Of a stretch of DNA of 53,653 bases, positions 44,211-51,200 are shown in pieces. Made by a program: the position numbers and the translations under genes. Positions within the stretch are counted from its first letter, which is position 1; every line of letters starts with the position of its first letter. Source of the DNA: CAYUAI01 sp964442745 (lineage in GTDB: Bacteria; Pseudomonadota; Gammaproteobacteria; S012-40); contig CAYUAI010000021.1 of the NCBI GenBank assembly GCA_964442745.1, positions 1-53,653 of the forward strand, given 5' to 3'. Below the pieces are notes generated by a model, which saw only the letters and a program-made list of their open reading frames with translations, had not been told where the DNA came from and ran no database searches.

Positions 44211-44960
44211 ATGACCGCATACCGTTTGTTTTCTCTTGCTGTTTTATTGGCGGGGGGTATATTGCATGCCACGGGGGTAGTGGCAAATGAAAATTCACCA
44301 AAAAATACAAAAGAAAAGGCATCCACAAAAAAAACATCGACACCACAGATTGTGTATGTGCCGCCAGTGCGCGGTGCCCCTACAACGCGAACCACAGGGG
44401 CCGGAACCCGTGGTAGTTATCGCCATGAACCCTTGAATTTATTAGTGATGGCCCCCGATCAGACGGGTTGGGCAAGTACCCACCAGCCAACCTTGTATTG
44501 GTATATTAATCAAGAGTTATTGGCACCTGTAGAGATTACGCTTATCAGTGAAGAGGCGGAAGATCCATTGCTGGAAACGATACTTGCGCCCACCCATCAA
44601 ATGGGTTTTCATGATTTGTCCTTAAAGGATCATCATGTTCAACTCAAGCCTGGAATTGAGTATCAATGGTTTGTTTCAGCCGTTGTCGATGCGGAACACC
44701 GGTCTAATGATATTTTAGCTAGCGGTGCCATCCAATATATGACCGGTAGCGAACCATTTAATCAGCGCCTGGCTAATCAGTCGGCATCATCCGTTGCGAT
44801 GTTTTATGCCAGCGAAGGCTATTGGTATGATGCGATACATACCCTTGAAACGGAGATAAAACACAATCCAGATGATAGCGAATTGCGAAAACAAAAAGCC
44901 CAGTTGTTAAGCCAAGAAAAGTTGCTCGGCGCATTCTTCACCGTCGCGAGCGCGGATTAA
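44211..44960 (+). CDS. DUF928 family secreted protein
   Basis: A 249-residue exported protein. A signal peptide (about 1-26) is followed by a Lys/Thr-rich linker and the DUF928 domain, recognised by VYVPPVRGAPTTRTTGAGTR, LLVMAPDQTGWASTHQPTLY and PGIEYQWFVSAV. The C-terminal region (about 185-245) is helical with TPR-like character. DUF928 genes are repeatedly found beside CHASE2 cyclases in gammaproteobacteria and cyanobacteria (from memory), as here across a 115-bp divergent promoter. It may be the periplasmic partner of the CHASE2 sensor; that is inference. Its TAA overlaps the dinB stop. Confidence 0.85.
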   Translation: MTAYRLFSLAVLLAGGILHATGVVANENSPKNTKEKASTKKTSTPQIVYVPPVRGAPTTRTTGAGTRGSYRHEPLNLLVMAPDQTGWASTHQPTLYWYINQELLAPVEITLISEEAEDPLLETILAPTHQMGFHDLSLKDHHVQLKPGIEYQWFVSAVVDAEHRSNDILASGAIQYMTGSEPFNQRLANQSASSVAMFYASEGYWYDAIHTLETEIKHNPDDSELRKQKAQLLSQEKLLGAFFTVASAD

Positions 44961-46027
44961 TCAAAATTGAATTCAAGCTGTTGATAATTGGCTTCTGGCC
45001 CCGGTGCATTGCGAAAGTGTATCCCTAAGCCTAACAATCTGACCGGTTTAGCATCATCTTTATAACGTTTACACAACAAGGCATGATACATCGGGAATGA
45101 GAGTCGTTTGGCGGTGGTTTGTACTGTTGTCAAGGTAAAATCAGAGAATTTTATTTTGATAAAGAGCGACCGAATTTTCATGGAAGGTGTGTTTTTTAAT
45201 CGGCTCATGCGTTGCTCTAACTGAGAAAACAAGGTGGGTAATTGTGAGATACAAGCATTCAAGTTAGGTAAATCGATGGAAAAGGTTTGTTCAACACTCA
45301 GAGATTTGCGTTGATATTGGGTTTCTACCGGTCGGTTATCAATACCACGACAGATTTGATACAAATAACCACCGAATCGGCCAAATAGATTGATTAAGTG
45401 CTGTACAGAACATGATTGTAAATCAGCACAGGTGGTGATACCGTGTTGTAACAGCTTTTGATGGGTGACTTTGCCTACCCCTGAAATTTTTTCAACAGGC
45501 AGATCTAGCATAAATGCCTCAATCTGTTTCGGGGTGATGGCGAATAATCCATTGGGTTTGTGCCAGTCACTGGCGATTTTTGCTAAGAACTTATTCGGTG
45601 CGACTCCGGCAGAAGCAATTAACTGGCTTTGCTCCGCAATTTGTTTTTTTAGTGCCTGGGCAATGCGGGTAGCGCTGCCTTGAAAAATTGAAGCACGACT
45701 CACATCCAAATAGGCTTCATCAAGGGACACGGGTTCAACAATATCGGTATATTGACGAATAATTTCGTGAATGCGCTGAGATTCGTGCTGATACTTCGGC
45801 ATATCAACCGGGAGAATCAGCAAGTCCGGGCATAATTTAACCGCATAGGCTGAAGCCATGGCCGAACGGATACCGAATTGCCGAGCCGTGTAGTTACAAG
45901 TGCATAACACTCCTCGTTTATCCGGAGAACCACCGACCGCAATCGGTTGATTGCGATGCGACGGATTGTCTCGCATCTCAATGGCCGCATAGAAGCAATC
46001 CATGTCGATGTGAATAATTTTACGCAT
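44957..46027 (-). CDS. dinB: DNA polymerase IV (Y-family translesion polymerase)
   Basis: The start at 46027 gives MRKIIHIDMDCFYAAIEMRD, nearly identical to E. coli DinB, although the open frame runs 23 codons further. Catalytic carboxylates are present in DMDCFYA (D8) and SLDEAYLDVS. The 356 residues match E. coli (351). The C-terminal QLEFNFD is a likely sliding-clamp-binding motif. It performs error-prone bypass of damaged bases. No LexA box was found upstream by eye. Its stop overlaps that of the DUF928 gene by the four bases TTAA. Confidence 0.96.
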   Translation of the reverse strand: MRKIIHIDMDCFYAAIEMRDNPSHRNQPIAVGGSPDKRGVLCTCNYTARQFGIRSAMASAYAVKLCPDLLILPVDMPKYQHESQRIHEIIRQYTDIVEPVSLDEAYLDVSRASIFQGSATRIAQALKKQIAEQSQLIASAGVAPNKFLAKIASDWHKPNGLFAITPKQIEAFMLDLPVEKISGVGKVTHQKLLQHGITTCADLQSCSVQHLINLFGRFGGYLYQICRGIDNRPVETQYQRKSLSVEQTFSIDLPNLNACISQLPTLFSQLEQRMSRLKNTPSMKIRSLFIKIKFSDFTLTTVQTTAKRLSFPMYHALLCKRYKDDAKPVRLLGLGIHFRNAPGPEANYQQLEFNFD

Positions 46028-46429
46028 CCTGTTTATCTGTGCTTTTTGTTGAGCGGCATACGGGCCGATGGTACCGTTCAATCGCTTGCCCCTCATGGAT
46101 GTGCAATTTATAACATTGTATTAAATTGTATCAAATTTTTTGCCCGCATGAACAATCAATCACCCTTTATTTTTTAAACAAGCTATTTTATGATGGTAAA
46201 ATAAACGCTTTTCATCGGGACGGCGTCTTTAGTCATTGTGCATGGTATGATGTTTTGTGGTCATGGTTGCAGGTATCTACCGCTGGCAAATTGATTCGCT
46301 CTATCTCTAAATCTCGAACGCTTCGGGTATATCGCCGTTTAATGGTTTTTAACCGGTTTTTTGAAACGTTAGGGTTTCGTTTAGGAAGTGACTAAAATAT
46401 ACATGATTTAACCACGCGATTGATGGTCT
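46028..46429. other. Intergenic region with solo repeat end
   Basis: Divergent region between dinB and the autotransporter gene. It contains one end of the TATACCCG repeat family at 46307-46332. No gene is supported. Confidence 0.55.
46307..46332 (-). repeat. Solo end of the TATACCCG repeat family
   Basis: The reverse complement TATACCCGAAGCGTTCGAGA followed by TTTAGA matches the 25-bp ends of 31676-31826 with few changes, but no partner end is nearby. Confidence 0.65.
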
Positions 46430-48202
46430 GTGGTAAAATTCGATTGGCTAATTTCAAAGATAATACTTGTGCGTTTTTCGAGATTAAAATATAACACTTA
46501 TTCGGCGATTCTCGTGTTCCTGTGCTTCTGTTTACTATCCGTTGCGGCACGATCGAATACCATTACATTATCCCCCAGCGGTGGTTTATCAGTCAATGAG
46601 GGGACAGCTCGATTGCAATTTGTTGCGACCTTAGTGCGTAATGACCCCGTGCCAGAGGTGATAACACTCTCATACAAAACGGGTTTTGCGATTATTGACA
46701 ATGCAGCGAAAGCCAATGTCGATTATCAGCAGGCATCAGGGCAGCTAGTTTGGGCAGCCAATAAACAAGGTCCGAAAACCATTTCGTTAGTGATCATTGA
46801 TGATGTGATTGCCGAGAATACGGAAGCATTTGAGTTGCAATTGAGCGTCCAAGGATCCGCAACAATTAATGGAACAGATAATGGAACAGATTCGGAAAAG
46901 CTATTAGTTTCCATCATTGATAACGAAAAAATCACCAGCATTAAACCTCCCGGTGCCGCCGATCAAGTCATTGCGCAGACGCTCAATATTTTCTGTTCGG
47001 CAAACGATATCAATACGGACATGACGAGTGCCCAGCAAGCTTTGTTAAGCACTTGCCAATTGCTTGAACAGGCCACGGTGGCGGAAATTGCCAGCGCATT
47101 GCGCGCCTTGTCGCCTGATTTTGCTATATCACAAACGTCATTAGCCCAACAAGTCTCCGGCCAACAAGTCAAAAATATAGCCAATCGTATCCTTGCCGTT
47201 CGTAGTGGTATCGCCAACAATGTGTTTAACAATTTTACTTTAAATCTGAATGGAAATACGGTGACACCGCTATTTACCTCGTTAACGGATTTGTTAAACA
47301 ATCAGCAAAATGATTTAACATCCGACCGTTTATTTGGTTCAAAATGGGAATGGTTTATCAGTGGCACCGTTGAAATAGCCGAAAGAAAAACCACCGAGAA
47401 ACAAACGGGTTATAAACCCAATACCTTTCATTTTACAACGGGTCTTGATTATCGATTAACCCCTGAATGGATTTTGGGAAGTGCTGTCGGTATCGCCAAG
47501 GGTGAAGCAACACTCGCGAATGATGAGGGTACGTTGGACTCCAAAGGTTTCAATGTATTATTGTATGGCACTTACTACCACGGCGAAAAAACCTATTTCG
47601 ATAGCGTGCTCAGTTATGGTTTGATGGGCTATGACATGAGCCGACGTATTAATTTCACTGTGGATGAGACAGTGACCAATAAAACAGCAACGAGTAATAC
47701 AGGCGGCAATCAACTCAGTGTGAGCTTGGGAGGGGGTTATGATTGGGCCAACGACAATACGTTTAATGTGGGGTTGTGGGCACGACTGGATTATCTAAAA
47801 ACATCGATTGATAGTTATCAGGAAATAGGTGCAGATGCGTTTAATGTCGCCATCGGACAGCAAAGTGTCAATCAAACAACCTCGGTATTGGGGCTGCGTT
47901 TGCACAAGGCATTTTCAAGTTTTTTTGGGGTTATGGTGCCGCATGTTAGTGGGGAGTGGATACATCAGTTTTCCGGAGAAGCGCTATCAGTCTCTGGTTT
48001 TTTTATCAGCGATCCTGGCCGTACTGAATTTTCATTTCGTAGCGACGCCTTGGATAGCAATTATTTTGACCTCAGAGTAGGATCATCGTTGACGTTACCC
48101 AACGGTATTTCAGCGTTTGCTGAATATACTTCACGCTTAGGACAGCAGTATTATGCGGCTGATTTTTTTAGTGTGGGTATACGGTTAGAAAATATATTTT
48201 AG
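46430..48202 (+). CDS. Small autotransporter with one Calx-beta domain
   Basis: A 590-residue type V-secreted protein. The GTG at 46430 gives a long N-region; an in-frame GTG at 46469 (VRFSRLKYN) would give a standard signal peptide ending VAARSN. Residues about 42-165 form one Calx-beta domain (LSVNEGTARLQFVATL; TISLVIIDDVIAENTEAFEL). A helical linker (about 180-290) contains NIANRILAVRSG. The C-terminal autotransporter barrel (about 310-590) starts with SKWEWFISGTVEIAERKT and ends FFSVGIRLENIF, with the terminal Phe. The passenger is very short, about 250 residues. The giant repeat lipoprotein begins 95 bp later on the same strand, suggesting a joint surface-adhesion locus. Confidence 0.9.
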   Translation: MVKFDWLISKIILVRFSRLKYNTYSAILVFLCFCLLSVAARSNTITLSPSGGLSVNEGTARLQFVATLVRNDPVPEVITLSYKTGFAIIDNAAKANVDYQQASGQLVWAANKQGPKTISLVIIDDVIAENTEAFELQLSVQGSATINGTDNGTDSEKLLVSIIDNEKITSIKPPGAADQVIAQTLNIFCSANDINTDMTSAQQALLSTCQLLEQATVAEIASALRALSPDFAISQTSLAQQVSGQQVKNIANRILAVRSGIANNVFNNFTLNLNGNTVTPLFTSLTDLLNNQQNDLTSDRLFGSKWEWFISGTVEIAERKTTEKQTGYKPNTFHFTTGLDYRLTPEWILGSAVGIAKGEATLANDEGTLDSKGFNVLLYGTYYHGEKTYFDSVLSYGLMGYDMSRRINFTVDETVTNKTATSNTGGNQLSVSLGGGYDWANDNTFNVGLWARLDYLKTSIDSYQEIGADAFNVAIGQQSVNQTTSVLGLRLHKAFSSFFGVMVPHVSGEWIHQFSGEALSVSGFFISDPGRTEFSFRSDALDSNYFDLRVGSSLTLPNGISAFAEYTSRLGQQYYAADFFSVGIRLENIF

Positions 48203-48297
48203 GCATAGGGAAATTATTTCATTCCTAAGTCATTGTTGGTGTGATTCATTGGGTAGAACTCCCTTCATTTAAAATTACAATAATTAGGGAAATAGGT

Positions 48298-51200
48298 ATG
48301 GCTTCGATGGTAGATAAACAGGATGTTTTAATGTTTCATCATGTTTGGTTTTTGGTTTGTATTTTTTTTGTTTTATCTGGATGCGATAGGATGGGAGAGC
48401 TTGAAATACCAATCGAGCCAACTTCTCAGTCGCCGGTTGTTGATCAGCAACTGGCAAATTGTATTAAACGCAACACCGATGCGCTTGGTAATTCAGAAGC
48501 CAAGCTAACCGTCTTGCGATGTCCTGGCGAAAATATAGAAAAACTCAATGGTTTATTTTTGTATGCTGATATCCTTGAGTTGGATCTGTCGGATAATAAT
48601 ATCAGTAATATTACACCGCTTTATAAACTCCTACTAAAGCAACAGAAAAATGATCAAACTGATCCGCCGAGCATTAAAATATTATCTATTGACTTAGCGA
48701 ACAATCAGCTCACCGAAGCGAATGGGTTATTTAGTTTACCCGAGTCTGTTGTGATTAATCTGAATGGCAACCCGCTAAATACCTTTCCAAAAGCAAAAAA
48801 TGTAAATGTCTTTTCAAGCCAAGGTAAAAATGTACTGCGATGGGACCCGTTAAATCGGGTTGTTTCATATAAGGTATATGTGCGTGAAAATTCCCCGACC
48901 GGTCCTTATGTGACAAACTTTGATAGCATTAATTCAACACGCTTTGAGCATCAGCCATTAACTGATGGGACGCCTTACTACTATGAAGTCACTGGGATTT
49001 ACCGTTATGGTGAAAGTACACCCACCGCTGTTGTTGAAGGGATACCTCGTCTAGCCAAGGCAGCGCCTCAACCATCGCCTTGGGTGAAAATTATTGATAA
49101 TGGTGGCCAACAATTGCAAATCGATTGGGGTGAGGTGAATGATGCAGAGCATTATACCATTTATTTCAAAATTCAAGATGAAACTGAGTGGCAACAGATT
49201 GAAGATGCCAACCCTATTTTTGTTCACAGTGGACTGATTGCTAATAGTACCTATCAATACAAACTGCGCAGTGTAAACTCACTGGGAGAGAGTGGCGATT
49301 CTGAGATTGAGTCAATCTCAGTTGCTGATCGCCCTGTGGGACTATCAGGTAATAAAGCCACGTTAGCTGCTGACCCAGTGGATGGGGAAATTGTGTTAAA
49401 TTGGAAAGTTGTACCGAACGCGAAAAGTCAAACGCTGTATTTCAGTACCTTGCCCTATGGTGACATTAAAACAGCCGCTGATTTTGGAGAAAAATTACCG
49501 GCAAAGACGCCGCCCTGGATACATGTGAATCTCAACAACAATCAATATTTTTACTATTTGTTGGTGACAGTACCTGAGTTAGGTCGACCAGAATACACCC
49601 AAGTACGGGCCAAACCGAACAAACGAATTGTCGAGCTGAATTTTTCAGATGATAATTTAAAAGACTGTGTTGATGACACCGGGGCAGAGTATGTTGCCGA
49701 GTTAATCAAATTGAGTTGTATCGGAAAACAAATCACTAATCTACAAGGCATTGAGTATTTAACTGCACTTGCCGAGGTGAACTTTAATCGCAATAAATTG
49801 CGCGATATTTCACCTTTGAGTCGCCTTCCTAAACTTATTCACGTCTCTTTGTTTAATAACCAGATTATTGATATAACACCTTTAGAAAAGTTAGCCTCTG
49901 TGCGGTTTTTGGAACTTCGTAAAAATAATATTAATGACATCACTCCACTGAGCCAACTTAGCAATTTAGAAGGTCTAGGGATTGCGAGCAATAATATAGT
50001 GACCATTGATGCACTCGATGGATTAGCTAATTTGAAAATGCTTGACTTGTCGAATAATGCCATTAAAGATGGTCAGGGGTTAGCTCAGTTAATCGCGCTG
50101 GAGAGGCTAGACCTGAAGCGTAATCGTATTGTCGATATTTTATTTTTAACGAATTTGACTAAGCTGCAATATCTGGATCTGAGTGAAAACGAAATCATTA
50201 ATTTTTCCATACTTGATTTATTAATCGGTCTGAATTTTATCAGCACTGAGAACAATCAAGTGATGTTGGAGAGTTTTTCTGTCGGTGGGCAACTTGAAGG
50301 TTTAGCCGGTAAGGGCCTAGTGATTCGACTCAATGAACAGCATAATCTGTCACTGGATCGCCGTGGCCGTTTTGTATTCCCCGTTGGGTTGACAGCCGGC
50401 GAGAATTATCGAGTCACCATTGCTCAACAACCTTCCCAACCGAGCCAATTATGTGTGGCTAACAATGCTGAGGGTATTATTGCTGAGCAAGATGTGAATA
50501 CAGTGAGCATCATATGTGAGACCAGCAGCACTCCAATGTTTGTCGTGGGAGGGCGTGTTTTAGGTTTGGTGGGGACAAATTTAACTTTAAGATTCAATGA
50601 GTTAAACTTGATAGCAATTGACGAAAATGGTGTTTTTCGTTTTTCTGCAGAATATGCTGATGCCACGGACTATCGTGTTATTATTAGCCAACAACCACAA
50701 CAACCTGCTCAAACCTGCCGTATCGACAATAATGAAGGTCGTATAGATAGTCAGAATGTGCAGTCTATTCTCGTTACTTGTGATGACAATTTATACCTAG
50801 TGGGTGGCACTATCTCGGGGTTAACTGGCCGTGGTTTAGTTTTGCAGAATAACGGGACGGATAACCAAACAATTGCAGAAAATCAGTCGAATTATATTTT
50901 CTTTAAGCGATTGGAGGAGGGGGAATCCTACGATGTGAGTATTCTGCGTCAACCTCGTCAGCCCACACAAACTTGTGAGGTATCGTCTAATACCGGCGTG
51001 ATCGATGCGGATAATATTGGCAATGTTGATATTGTTTGTACTACGGATTCCTTTGCTTTAGGTGGGCAAGTCGCAGGGCTTGTGGGTAGCGGCTTAGTGA
51101 TCCAAAACGGTGAGCAAACAGTTAATATCGATCGGAATGGCAGTTTTAGTTTCGAACAAACACTGTCAGACGAAAGTCCCTATGATGTTTCCATTCAGCA

